Positions 13,044 through 21,383 of a stretch of DNA of 64,000 nt are shown piece by piece. The stretch is taken from NCBI RefSeq assembly GCF_020990385.1, contig NZ_CP087597.1, positions 953,001-1,017,000 of the forward strand. The letters run 5' to 3'. The position numbers and the translations under genes were made by a program. Under the pieces are notes generated by a model. The model saw nothing but the letters and a program-made list of their open reading frames with translations. It had not been told where the DNA came from and made no database searches. Numbering within the stretch: position 1 is the stretch's first letter; each line of letters starts with the position of its first letter. The DNA is from Paracoccus sp. MA. GTDB taxonomy: Bacteria > Pseudomonadota > Alphaproteobacteria > Rhodobacterales > Rhodobacteraceae.

Positions 13044-13864
13044 CATATCCACCAGCGATGCGTCAGCGCAAAGGCGCCAAGCGCAAGCCGGCGGCGGAAT
13101 TCCGAAGGCCCGGCGCCGGCCAGCGCCTCGATCCCCCGCGGCGCCGCCTGCAGCACCGCCCGGGTCCCCGCGCCAGCAAACAGCACCGGCGCCAGCCGGC
13201 GCGGCACATGGCGGCGCTGCGCCTTCGCCTCGGCGAGTTTCGCGCGGGCCTGGCCGGCAATCTGCCCCAACACCCCGGCCGAGGGATCCCAAAGCCCCAG
13301 CCCCAGCCCCTGCAAGGCCGGCAGCGCGGCCAGCCAATGCGCCAGCCCCACGCCTTCGGCCTGGGCGGCGACCACCCTTGCCGCGGGCCCTGCATTTCTT
13401 TCTTGCCCAAATATCCCGCGGGGGTCCGGGGGCGCGAAGCCCCCGGCGCCACCCCGGCCCAGGGCCTCGGCCGCGAATTGCGCCAGCGGCACCGCCGTAT
13501 CCCGCACATAACCGGCGACGGCATCCGGCCCGACCAGCGGCTCGCGCGCCGCATCCCGGCGGCGGGCTTCGGCCAGCACGGCGAAGGCGGCAGCGCGCGG
13601 CCCCCAGGCTTCGGCCAGCGGCGTCAGCAATTCATGCGCTTGCGGCTTGCCGGCGCCGATCTCCTCCAGCCGCTCGATCCACCATTGCAGCCGCATCTCG
13701 GCGATCAGCGGCTCGGCCGAGGCGAGCGGCGCCCGCGCCAGTTCCAGGTTCAGCGCATAAAGCGACATGAGCTTCGGCCGCGCCTCGGCCGGCACCAGCA
13801 GGCAGATGCCGAAACGGTCGGGATCGTGGTCGCGCAATGCCTGGGCGCAGTCGTCAAGGCTCAT
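13043..13864 (-). CDS. Squalene/phytoene-synthase-fold protein, NDUFAF6-like
   Basis: A 273-residue protein of the squalene/phytoene synthase superfamily. The block NLELARAPLASAEPLIAEMR then LQWWIERL is that of the NDUFAF6 branch, known in mitochondria as a complex I assembly factor, rather than of a carotenoid or hopanoid synthase. The aspartate-rich prenyl-diphosphate motifs are not evident. The ATG at 13864 overlaps the cimA stop by four bases (ATGA), so translation is coupled. Residues about 139-158 (GGFAPPDPRGIFGQER) are translated from a genomic repeat (13392-13448) that looks inserted in frame. Catalytic status is unknown. Confidence 0.85.
   Translation of the reverse strand: MSLDDCAQALRDHDPDRFGICLLVPAEARPKLMSLYALNLELARAPLASAEPLIAEMRLQWWIERLEEIGAGKPQAHELLTPLAEAWGPRAAAFAVLAEARRRDAAREPLVGPDAVAGYVRDTAVPLAQFAAEALGRGGAGGFAPPDPRGIFGQERNAGPAARVVAAQAEGVGLAHWLAALPALQGLGLGLWDPSAGVLGQIAGQARAKLAEAKAQRRHVPRRLAPVLFAGAGTRAVLQAAPRGIEALAGAGPSEFRRRLALGAFALTHRWWI
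13392..13448 (-). repeat. Repeat element inside a coding sequence
   Basis: Read on the minus strand this is a GGGGGC-stem hairpin (8 base pairs, 13426-13446), then CCCCGCGGGATATTTGGG and CAAGAAAGAAATGC. That is the typical layout of a Rhodobacteraceae intergenic repeat. It is in frame within the NDUFAF6-like gene and contributes about 19 codons. Confidence 0.7.
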
Positions 13865-15483
13865 GCCGGCGCCACCCTGTCGCGGATCAGCTTCCAGCGG
13901 ATCGCATCGACCAGCGCCTCGAAACTGGCATCGACGATGTTGGGCGACACGCCGACGGTGGACCAGCGGTTGCCATGGCCGTCGGCGCTGTCGATGATGA
14001 CCCGCGTCGTCGCCTCGACCCCTTCGCCGGTGATGCGGACGCGGAAATCCACCAGATGCATGTCGTCGATGGCGGCCTGGTAGGGGCCCAGATCCTTGGC
14101 CAGCGCCCGCCACAGCGCGTTGACCGGGCCGCGGTCATGCCCCTCGGCATCCATGCTCTCGCTGACCGAGAGCATGCGCTCACCACCGATCTGCACCACC
14201 ACCACGGCTTCCGAGACCGAGATGCGCCGCCCCAGCGCGTTCCGGCGCCGCTCGACGGTGACGCGGTAGCGCTCGACCGAGAAATAGTGCTGCATCCGGC
14301 CCAGCTCGGCCAGGGCCAGCAGCTCGAAACTGGCCTGGGCGCCGTCATAGGCATAGCCGGCATCCTCGCGCGCCTTGACCAGATCGAGGATGCGCGCCAG
14401 CGCCGGATCGTCGCGGCCGACCTCGATCCCCGCCTCGGCCAGACGGGCGCGCAGGTTCGACTGCCCGGCCTGGTTCGACATCGGGATGATACGCTCGTTG
14501 CCCACGGTGGCCGGATCGACATGCTCGTAGGTCGCCGGATTTTTCAGGATGGCGCTGGCATGCAGCCCGGCCTTGTGGGCGAAGGCCGAACTGCCGACAT
14601 AGGGCGCGCCGCGGCTGGGCGCGCGGTTCAATATCTCGTCCAGCCGGCGCGAGATGCGGGTCAGGCCAGCCAGCCCCTCGGCCGAAATCCCGGTTTCCAG
14701 CGCCGAGCGATAGGGCTCCTTCAGCAGCAGGGTCGGGATGATGCTGGTCAGGCTGGCATTGCCGCAGCGCTCGCCCAACCCGTTCAGCGTGCCCTGGACC
14801 TGGCGCGCGCCGGCATCGACGGCGGCCAGGGTGCAGGCCACGGCATTGCCGGTATCGTCATGGCAATGGATGCCCAGCCGCTCGCCCGGGATGCCGCCGG
14901 CGATCACCGCACGGGTCACTTGCCCCACCCGCTCGGGCAGGGTGCCGCCATTGGTGTCGCACAGCACGATCCAGCGCGCGCCCGCCTCCCGCGCCGCATG
15001 CAGGCAGGCCAGCGCGTAATCCGGGTCCTCGGCATGGCCGTCGAAGAAATGCTCGGCATCGAACAGCGCCTCGCGCCCTTGGGCCACCAGATGCGCGACC
15101 GAGACGCGGATGTTTTCGAGGTTCTCCTCCAGCGAGATCCCCAGCGCCTCGCGGACATGGAAGGGATGCGTCTTGCCGACCAGGCAGACCGCGCGGGTGC
15201 CCGCGTTCATCACCGCCGCCAGCACGTCGTCGTTATCGGCCGAGCGACCGGCGCGCTTGGTCATGCCGAAGGCGGTCATGGTGGCGCGGGTCGCCGGCGC
15301 CTGGGCGAAGAAATCGCTGTCGGTCGGGTTGGCGCCCGGCCAGCCGCCCTCGATGTAATCCACGCCCAACCGGTCCAGCATCTGCGCGATCTCGGCCTTC
15401 TCGGCGGCGGAAAACTGCACGCCCTGGGTCTGCTGCCCGTCGCGCAGCGTGGTGTCGTAAAGGTAAAGGCGCTGGCGCGTCAT
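13861..15483 (-). CDS. cimA: (R)-citramalate synthase
   Basis: Condenses pyruvate and acetyl-CoA to citramalate, a threonine-independent route to 2-oxobutyrate and isoleucine. The 540-residue protein begins with the HMGL-like barrel (LYDTTLRDGQQTQGVQFS, metal/catalytic Asp and Arg; HCHDDTGNAV), and ends with the allosteric LeuA-dimer-type domain (DFRVRITGEGVEATTRVIID then WSTVGVS). Its length and DGxQTQGV start separate it from 2-isopropylmalate synthase. Coupled by a four-base overlap to the downstream NDUFAF6-like gene; cysS lies 33 bases upstream. Confidence 0.94.
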   Translation of the reverse strand: MTRQRLYLYDTTLRDGQQTQGVQFSAAEKAEIAQMLDRLGVDYIEGGWPGANPTDSDFFAQAPATRATMTAFGMTKRAGRSADNDDVLAAVMNAGTRAVCLVGKTHPFHVREALGISLEENLENIRVSVAHLVAQGREALFDAEHFFDGHAEDPDYALACLHAAREAGARWIVLCDTNGGTLPERVGQVTRAVIAGGIPGERLGIHCHDDTGNAVACTLAAVDAGARQVQGTLNGLGERCGNASLTSIIPTLLLKEPYRSALETGISAEGLAGLTRISRRLDEILNRAPSRGAPYVGSSAFAHKAGLHASAILKNPATYEHVDPATVGNERIIPMSNQAGQSNLRARLAEAGIEVGRDDPALARILDLVKAREDAGYAYDGAQASFELLALAELGRMQHYFSVERYRVTVERRRNALGRRISVSEAVVVVQIGGERMLSVSESMDAEGHDRGPVNALWRALAKDLGPYQAAIDDMHLVDFRVRITGEGVEATTRVIIDSADGHGNRWSTVGVSPNIVDASFEALVDAIRWKLIRDRVAPA

Positions 15484-15516
15484 CGGGGCGGCCCCTTTCG
15501 GCTGGCTGGCATGCGG

Positions 15517-16905
15517 TTATTCGGGCAGTTTCGCGGCGTCGAAATCCGGGCCGGGCAGAAGCTCGACCCCGGCCGGCCCCATGCGGACCTCGACCCCGGC
15601 GGAAAGCAGGCGCTGCTTGAGCGCATCGACGGCCGAGAAATCCTTGCTGGCCTTGGCCTCGGCCCGCAAGGCCGTCATGCGCCCGGCCCAGGGCGACAGG
15701 TCGGGACCTGCAGCGATCCAGCCGGCCAGTTCCTCGGTCAGCAGCCCCAGCATCCGGGCGCCGGCAAGCAGCCCGGGCGCATCGCCCTGCCCCGCCATCT
15801 CGTGCAAGGCCGCGATCGCCCCCGCGGTATTCAGGTCGTCGGCAAGCGCGGAGAGGACGGCGGGGGCCGGGCTTGGCGCGGGGTCGATGCCCGCGACAAG
15901 GCCGCGCCACTTGCGCAGCACGGCCTCGGCCTCGCGCGCCTTCTCGGCCGTCCAGTCCATCGGCTTGCGGTAATGCGTGGACAGCAGCACGAAGCGGATC
16001 ACCTCGCCCGGGATGCCCTGATCCAGAAGGTCGCGGACGGTGAAGAAATTGCCCAGGGACTTGGACATCTTCTTGCCCTCGACCTGCAGCATCTCGTTAT
16101 GCAGCCAGACGCGGGCGAAATCCCCGTGCGGATGGGCGCAGCAGCTTTGCGCGATCTCGTTCTCGTGATGCGGGAATTGCAGGTCGATGCCGCCGGCATG
16201 GATGTCGAAGCTTTCGCCCAGCAGTTCGTAGGACATGGCCGAGCATTCGATATGCCAGCCCGGGCGGCCCCGGCCCCAGGGGCTGTCCCAGCCCGGCAGT
16301 TCGTCGTCCGAGGGCTTCCACAGCACGAAGTCCATCGGGTCTTCCTTGAAGGGCGCGACCTCGACCCGGGCGCCGGCGATCATGTCGTCGACCGAACGCC
16401 CCGAGAGCTGGCCGTAATCGGCAAAGCTGCGCACCCGGAACAGCACATGGCCGTCGCGCGCATAGGCATGGCCGCCGGCGATCAAGGTCTCGATCATGGC
16501 GATCATCTGGGCGATGTAATCGGTGGCGCGGGGCTCATGGTCCGGACGCTCCGCCCCCAGCGCATCCATGTCGGCATGATACCAGCCGATGGTTTCCTGC
16601 GTGCGCTCGCGGATCAGCGCCTCCAGCGTGCCCAGGGCGCCGGCCTCCTTGCGGGCCAGGGCAGCGGCGTTGATCTTGTCGTCGACGTCGGTGAAGTTGC
16701 GCACATAGGTGACGTGATCCGCGCCGTAGGCATGGCGCAGCAGCCGCACCAGCACGTCGATCACCACCACCGGCCGGGCATTGCCCAGATGCGCCCGGTC
16801 ATAGACCGTCGGCCCGCAGAGATAGAGCCGCACGTTTTGCGGATCGATGGGCCGGAACGTCTCTTTCCGCCGCGTCCTGGTATTCGTCAGCCTGATCTCG
16901 ACCAT
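15517..16905 (-). CDS. cysS: Cysteine-tRNA ligase
   Basis: Charges tRNA-Cys with cysteine. The 462-residue class I synthetase has [18 protein letters not shown] (zinc Cys and HIGH-equivalent HLGN), zinc ligands in the [10 protein letters not shown] and HHENEIAQS region, and [19 protein letters not shown] precedes the ATG. It heads a minus-strand run with cimA and the NDUFAF6-like gene. Confidence 0.97.
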   Translation of the reverse strand: MVEIRLTNTRTRRKETFRPIDPQNVRLYLCGPTVYDRAHLGNARPVVVIDVLVRLLRHAYGADHVTYVRNFTDVDDKINAAALARKEAGALGTLEALIRERTQETIGWYHADMDALGAERPDHEPRATDYIAQMIAMIETLIAGGHAYARDGHVLFRVRSFADYGQLSGRSVDDMIAGARVEVAPFKEDPMDFVLWKPSDDELPGWDSPWGRGRPGWHIECSAMSYELLGESFDIHAGGIDLQFPHHENEIAQSCCAHPHGDFARVWLHNEMLQVEGKKMSKSLGNFFTVRDLLDQGIPGEVIRFVLLSTHYRKPMDWTAEKAREAEAVLRKWRGLVAGIDPAPSPAPAVLSALADDLNTAGAIAALHEMAGQGDAPGLLAGARMLGLLTEELAGWIAAGPDLSPWAGRMTALRAEAKASKDFSAVDALKQRLLSAGVEVRMGPAGVELLPGPDFDAAKLPE

Positions 16906-17060
16906 GACTTCCCCTTTGCGGGCGTCAACTGGTCACCGTGAACCGCCCGCCTGAAATTTCAGCCGGTAATGATGCAGCGGATGGTGGCGGTTCCTGCCTT
17001 CATGCGCCCGCCATAACGCATTGTCTTGCCTATGCCAAGAGAGGCTGCAAAACTCGGGCC

Positions 17061-17402
17061 ATGAGCCGCGAACTGGTCAACGAGATCTGCGCCGCGCAGC
17101 CCGGGTCCGAATGGTCGGATCCCTGGGGCGGCGGCCATGATTGCTGGAAGATCGGCGGCAAGACCTTCGCGGTGACCGGCACCGTCGGCACCCATGTCTC
17201 GGTCAAGACCGACAGCGTCGAGATGGCCGAATTCCTGATCGAGACCGGCGTGGCCGAGCGCGCGGCCTATCTGCATCGCAGCTGGGTCGCCCTGCCGCTC
17301 GATTCGGCCCCGGACGAACTGGCGCACCGCATCCGCCATTCCTACCGGCTGGTGCGCGGCAAGCTGCCGAAGAAGGTCCAGGCCGCGCTGCCGCCCTTGT
17401 GA
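17061..17402 (+). CDS. MmcQ/YjbR-family protein
   Basis: A 113-residue protein of the MmcQ/YjbR fold, a small cytoplasmic family with a double-wing DNA-binding-like fold. Visible signatures: CAAQPGSEWSDPWGGGHDCW, KIGGKTFAV and a closing HSYRLVRGKLPKK. The ATG at 17061 gives the usual family N terminus; the longer frame from 16938 reads unlike protein. Molecular role unproven in the family. Confidence 0.85.
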   Translation: MSRELVNEICAAQPGSEWSDPWGGGHDCWKIGGKTFAVTGTVGTHVSVKTDSVEMAEFLIETGVAERAAYLHRSWVALPLDSAPDELAHRIRHSYRLVRGKLPKKVQAALPPL

Positions 17403-17409
17403 CGAAAAC

Positions 17410-17447
17410 GGCCGGCTCCCTTTCCCGCAAGGGCGAGGGAACCGGCC
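17410..17447 (-). terminator. Intrinsic terminator, minus strand
   Basis: Long GGCCGG-CCC hairpin followed on the minus strand by CGTTTTCG, placed after the small secreted protein gene and convergent to the YjbR-like gene. Confidence 0.6.
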
Positions 17448-17490
17448 AGAGGCAGGGGCCGAGCGACTGGCCCCCGCCGAAAGCCAGGCG

Positions 17491-17931
17491 TCAGGCCGGA
17501 ACCTGCGAGGCCAGCTGCTGCAGCAGCGCCTCCATCTGCTGGCACAGCGCCTCTTCGGTGGTGTTCTGCTCGGCCGCGGCATCGGCCAGCGTGCGCTCGA
17601 CGCCCATGGCCGCGACGGTGCCTTCCTTGCCCTTGGCTTCGGCCGCATCGCCCCGGGCCGCGTCGCCCGCCGGGATCATCGCCAGAAGCTTGGTCTGGAT
17701 CTCGACCGCCTTGCCGTCGATATGGCCCTTCTCCTGGCAATAGCCCAGGACGCCCAGCTGGTTGCGCGCGCTTTCATAGGCGGCGCCATCGTCCTGCGCG
17801 GGCACGGCGGCCGGCGCCTCGGTCGTCGCCGGGGCGGCGGGATCGGCCGGGGCAGGCGCTTCTTGCGCCAGGGCGACGCCTGCGGTCAGGCCAAGGGCCA
17901 GGGCGGGCAGAATTGCGAAACGTGCGATCAT
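17491..17931 (-). CDS. Small secreted alpha-helical protein of a Rhodobacteraceae family
   Basis: A 146-residue protein starting MIARFAILPALALGLTAG, a clear signal peptide with cleavage expected after ALA near residue 22. A Pro/Ala-rich linker follows, then a helical domain with two cysteines (GYCQEKG and LCQQM) that could form a disulfide. I recall similar Rhodobacteraceae proteins labelled pore-forming ESAT-6 family, a label I cannot verify here. Start at 17931 chosen for the signal peptide; a frame from 17970 would add 13 polar residues. Periplasmic or exported; function unknown. Confidence 0.75.
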   Translation of the reverse strand: MIARFAILPALALGLTAGVALAQEAPAPADPAAPATTEAPAAVPAQDDGAAYESARNQLGVLGYCQEKGHIDGKAVEIQTKLLAMIPAGDAARGDAAEAKGKEGTVAAMGVERTLADAAAEQNTTEEALCQQMEALLQQLASQVPA

Positions 17932-18028
17932 CTCGATCTCCGTCTGTTGCGTGTGCCGGGACTGTGGCACGCCCCAGCCGGGGCCGCAAACCGGGTCGGC
18001 GGAATGCCGCGGCCGCCTTCCCGCCGGA

Positions 18029-19195
18029 TCAGCGGAAAAGCACCAGCGAGCCCGGGGACCAGCTCACATTCGCGCGGGTGCCGACATCCTGCACCTCGCG
18101 ACCGAAGACGTTGCGCATGGCGATGCGCACCGGGCGGGCCTGGCCGTCGAACGAGCCCGAGCCGTCCAGCCGCACGTCGTAATAGGTCATGTCGCCGTAA
18201 TAGACGACCTCGTCGATCACCCCTTCGGCCACCCGGTTCGTGCCCTGCGCGCCGGGCGCCACCAGCGAGACCGCCTCGGGCCGGAAGCCGATCGAGGGGC
18301 CGTCGTCGCCCGGATCGGCGCGGCTGACATTGGCCAGGGGAATATCGACGCGGCCCAGGCCCGGCGCCTCGATCTGCACGGCCTCGCCGGTCTCGCCCAG
18401 CACCCGCGCCGGCAGGAAGTTCATCACGCCGATGAAATTCGCCACCCGGCGGCTGGTGGGGCGGGCATAAAGCGCCTCGGGCCCGTCGAGCTGGGCGATC
18501 TGGCCCTCGAACATCACCGCGATGCGGTCGGACATGACCAGCGCCTCTTCCTGATCATGGGTGACCAGAACGAAGGTGATGCCGACCTGGCGCTGCAGCT
18601 TGATCAGCTCGACCTGCATCTGCTCGCGCATCTTGCGGTCCAGCGCCGAAAGCGGCTCATCGAGCAGCAGCACCTTGGGCTTCAGGATCAGCGCCCGGGC
18701 CAGCGCCACCCGCTGGCGCTGCCCACCGGACAGCGCATGGCTGGCGCGGGCGCCATAGCCCTTGAGCCCGACCATCTCCAGCGCCTCATCGACCGCCGCC
18801 GCCTTCTCGGCGCGCGGGCGCGGATCGCGGCGTAGCCCGAAGCCGACATTCTCGGCCACGGTCAGATGCGGGAAGATGGCATAGGACTGGAATACCATGT
18901 TCGTCGGCCGCCGGTTCGCCGGCACGTCCTGCATGTCCTGCCCGTCGATCAACACCACGCCCGAGGAGATGTCCTCGAACCCGGCGATGGTGCGCAGAAG
19001 CGTGGTCTTGCCGCAGCCCGAGGGGCCCAGCAGCGAAAAGAACTCGCCCGCCCGGATGGTCAGGTCGATGCCGCGCAGGGCGTGATAATCCCCGTAATGC
19101 TTCTGCACCTCGCGGATCTCGATCATCGGCTTCGCGCCGGCCATGGCGGCGCGATGGGCGGCGGTGGTTTTCGGGCCCGGGTTTGGGGTCGTCAC
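18029..19195 (-). CDS. potA: ABC transporter ATPase, spermidine/putrescine type
   Basis: Energises import through the two permeases encoded upstream. The 388-residue protein has Walker A GPSGCGKTTL, ABC signature LSGGQRQRVALARAL, Walker B VLLLDEPLSALD, the switch His in THDQEEA, and a C-terminal TOBE-type domain from about residue 290. Its ATG overlaps the stop of the potC-like gene by four bases. An inner ATG (MIEIREVQKHYG, residue 24) is a possible shorter start. Polyamine specificity is inferred from similarity to PotA. Confidence 0.9.
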   Translation of the reverse strand: MTTPNPGPKTTAAHRAAMAGAKPMIEIREVQKHYGDYHALRGIDLTIRAGEFFSLLGPSGCGKTTLLRTIAGFEDISSGVVLIDGQDMQDVPANRRPTNMVFQSYAIFPHLTVAENVGFGLRRDPRPRAEKAAAVDEALEMVGLKGYGARASHALSGGQRQRVALARALILKPKVLLLDEPLSALDRKMREQMQVELIKLQRQVGITFVLVTHDQEEALVMSDRIAVMFEGQIAQLDGPEALYARPTSRRVANFIGVMNFLPARVLGETGEAVQIEAPGLGRVDIPLANVSRADPGDDGPSIGFRPEAVSLVAPGAQGTNRVAEGVIDEVVYYGDMTYYDVRLDGSGSFDGQARPVRIAMRNVFGREVQDVGTRANVSWSPGSLVLFR

Positions 19196-19998
19196 AGGAA
19201 ACCTCCGGTATCCTTGGCGCCGGTTTTCGCGATGCCGCGGCGGCGGAAATATTCGGCGACGGTCAGAAGCAGGATCGACATGACCACCAGCACCGTCCCC
19301 AGCGCCATGATCATCGGGATCTGCTTGGGAAAGCGCAGCTGGCTGAAGATATAGGTGGGCAGCGTCGGCTCGTTCCCGGCCAGGAAGAAGGCGATGATGA
19401 ACTCGTCGAGGCTGATGGTGAAGCTCATCAGCAGCGACGAGATGATGCCCGGCATGACCAGCGGCAGGATCACCAGCCGGAAGGCGCTGATCCGCGTCTC
19501 GCCCAGGTCATAGGCCGCCTCCTCCAGCGACCGGTCGAGCGAGTTGAAGGCGGTGGACAGGATCACCGTCGCATAGGGCATGCAGATCAGCGTATGGCCG
19601 ATGATCACCGTCAGGATGCTGAGCTTGACCCCCAGCGACAGGAGCACCACCAGAAGCGAGATCGAGACGATGATCTCGGGCAGCACCAGGGGCAGCATGA
19701 TCAGCCCCATGATCGGCCCCTTGCCCGGAAACTCGAACCGGGTCGAGGCGCGCGCGGCGAAGATGCCAAGGCAGGTCGCCAGGATCGAGGCGCTGACGGC
19801 GATGGTCAGCGAATTGGTCAGCGCCCGGCGCAGCGAGGCGTTGCCCCACATCTGCGCGAACCATTCCGTGGTGAAGCCCCGCAGCGGAAAGGCGATGATC
19901 GTGCCGGAATTGAAGGCAAAGATCGGCAGAAGCAGGATCGGCGCGTAAAGGAACAGCAGATAGATCAGCGCATAGGCGCGCAGCCCCCCGCCCTTCAT
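19192..19998 (-). CDS. potC: ABC permease, spermidine/putrescine type (PotC-like)
   Basis: A 268-residue inner-membrane permease with about six hydrophobic segments and a cytoplasmic EAAYDLGETRISAFRLVILP loop that docks on the ATPase. It overlaps both flanking transporter genes by four bases (ATGA at each junction), so the three are translated as one coupled unit. Confidence 0.9.
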   Translation of the reverse strand: MKGGGLRAYALIYLLFLYAPILLLPIFAFNSGTIIAFPLRGFTTEWFAQMWGNASLRRALTNSLTIAVSASILATCLGIFAARASTRFEFPGKGPIMGLIMLPLVLPEIIVSISLLVVLLSLGVKLSILTVIIGHTLICMPYATVILSTAFNSLDRSLEEAAYDLGETRISAFRLVILPLVMPGIISSLLMSFTISLDEFIIAFFLAGNEPTLPTYIFSQLRFPKQIPMIMALGTVLVVMSILLLTVAEYFRRRGIAKTGAKDTGGFL

Positions 19999-20864
19999 TG
20001 CCGCACCTTCAGGAAGCGGCGGTTCAGGGCGATGAAGACCAGGCTGATGACCGCCACGATCAGCATGGCGGTCACCGCCAGCGCCGAGCCCATCGGCCGG
20101 TTGTCGAGGTCGAGCATCTGCGCCTGGATCATATTGGCGATCATCGGGATCTTGCCGCCGCCGATCAGCGCCGGGGTGACATAATCGCCGATGGTCGGGA
20201 TGAAGACGATCAGCGCCGCCGCCACCACGCCGGGCATGGCCAGCGGCAGGGTGACGCGCCAGAAGGTCATGGCGCGGCTTTCGCCCAGGTCGCGCCCGGC
20301 CTCCAGAAGCGAGCGGTCGATCTTTTCCAGCGCGATGAAGATCGGCAGGATGGCGAAGGGCGCATAGGCATGGGCCAGCGTGATGACCATCGAATTCACG
20401 TTGTAGAGGATGAAGGTCAGCGGCTGCTCGATGATGCCCAGCGTCTTGAGGCCAGAATTGATGACGCCGTTATAGCCCAGGATCACCTTCCACAGGAAAA
20501 CCCGGATCAGGTAGCTGGTCCAGAACGGGATGGTGATCAGAAACAGCCACATGGCCTTTTTCTGCGGCGCGACGGCGAAGGACAGGAAATAGGCCACCGG
20601 AAAGGCCAGCACCACCGTCGCCAGCGTGACCAGCGCCGCCACCACCAGCGAGCGCAGCATGATGCGGTGAAAGATCGGATCGGCCCAGACGGCGCGGTAG
20701 TTCTCCAGCGTGAATTCGCGGATCACCGTCAGGTAGCCGTCCTTGAAGAAGGAATAGGCCAGGATGGTCAGCAGCGGCGCCGCCAGCACCAGCACGGCAT
20801 AGGCCAGCGGCGGCGCGATCAGGGTCAGGCCCTGAGCCGTCTGAGATCGGTTTCCTGACGCCAT
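19995..20864 (-). CDS. potB: ABC permease, spermidine/putrescine type (PotB-like)
   Basis: A 289-residue inner-membrane permease, first gene of the three-gene transporter operon. The EAA-type loop reads EAGRDLGESRAMTFWRVTLP. I chose the ATG at 20864, preceded by GGGCGGGG, over the ATG at 20909, which has no ribosome binding site. No periplasmic binding-protein gene stands upstream or downstream; the gene before it is yjbQ, and the one after potA is the small secreted protein. Confidence 0.88.
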   Translation of the reverse strand: MASGNRSQTAQGLTLIAPPLAYAVLVLAAPLLTILAYSFFKDGYLTVIREFTLENYRAVWADPIFHRIMLRSLVVAALVTLATVVLAFPVAYFLSFAVAPQKKAMWLFLITIPFWTSYLIRVFLWKVILGYNGVINSGLKTLGIIEQPLTFILYNVNSMVITLAHAYAPFAILPIFIALEKIDRSLLEAGRDLGESRAMTFWRVTLPLAMPGVVAAALIVFIPTIGDYVTPALIGGGKIPMIANMIQAQMLDLDNRPMGSALAVTAMLIVAVISLVFIALNRRFLKVRQ

Positions 20865-20957
20865 GCCCCGCCCTGTGAATCCCTGTCGCTTGGGGTGGCA
20901 GGTTTCCATATCCGCGCCGCGAGGAAAAGGGTTTTCCTGCGGCGCGGCGAGCCGGCC

Positions 20958-21383
20958 TCAGGCCGCCTGGAAATGCGCCGCCACCTCGCGGCGATGCGGG
21001 CGTGCCCGATGCTCGACCAGATAGATGCCCTGCCAGCTGCCCAGTTCCATCCGGCCATGCGCGACCGGGATCTGCAGGCTGACCGGCAGGATCGCCGCCT
21101 TGAGATGCGCCGGCATGTCGTCCGGCCCCTCGGCCCGATGCGTCAGGTAATGCATCGCGGGATGATCGGCCGGAGGCGCGATGCGGTCGAGCCAGGCCAG
21201 CAGATCGCGCTGCACATCCGGGTCGGCGTTTTCCTGCACCAGCAGCGAGCAGGAGGTATGGCGCACGAACAGCGTCACCACCCCGTCCACCGCGCCGATG
21301 CCGCGCAGCCAGCCGGCGACCTCGGCGGTGAAGTCGTGGCAGGCCGGGCCGCGGGTCTGGATGGCGAAGCGGGTCGCGCTCAT
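20958..21383 (-). CDS. yjbQ: YjbQ-family protein (UPF0047)
   Basis: A 141-residue protein of the YjbQ fold. Members show weak thiamine-phosphate synthase activity, and the natural role is unsettled. Conserved features visible: TLFVRHTSCSLLVQENADP, HRAEGPDDMPAHLK, and GTWQGIYLVEHR-like GSWQGIYLVEHRARPH. Its ATG overlaps the rmuC stop by four bases, so it is translated with rmuC. Confidence 0.93.
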   Translation of the reverse strand: MSATRFAIQTRGPACHDFTAEVAGWLRGIGAVDGVVTLFVRHTSCSLLVQENADPDVQRDLLAWLDRIAPPADHPAMHYLTHRAEGPDDMPAHLKAAILPVSLQIPVAHGRMELGSWQGIYLVEHRARPHRREVAAHFQAA

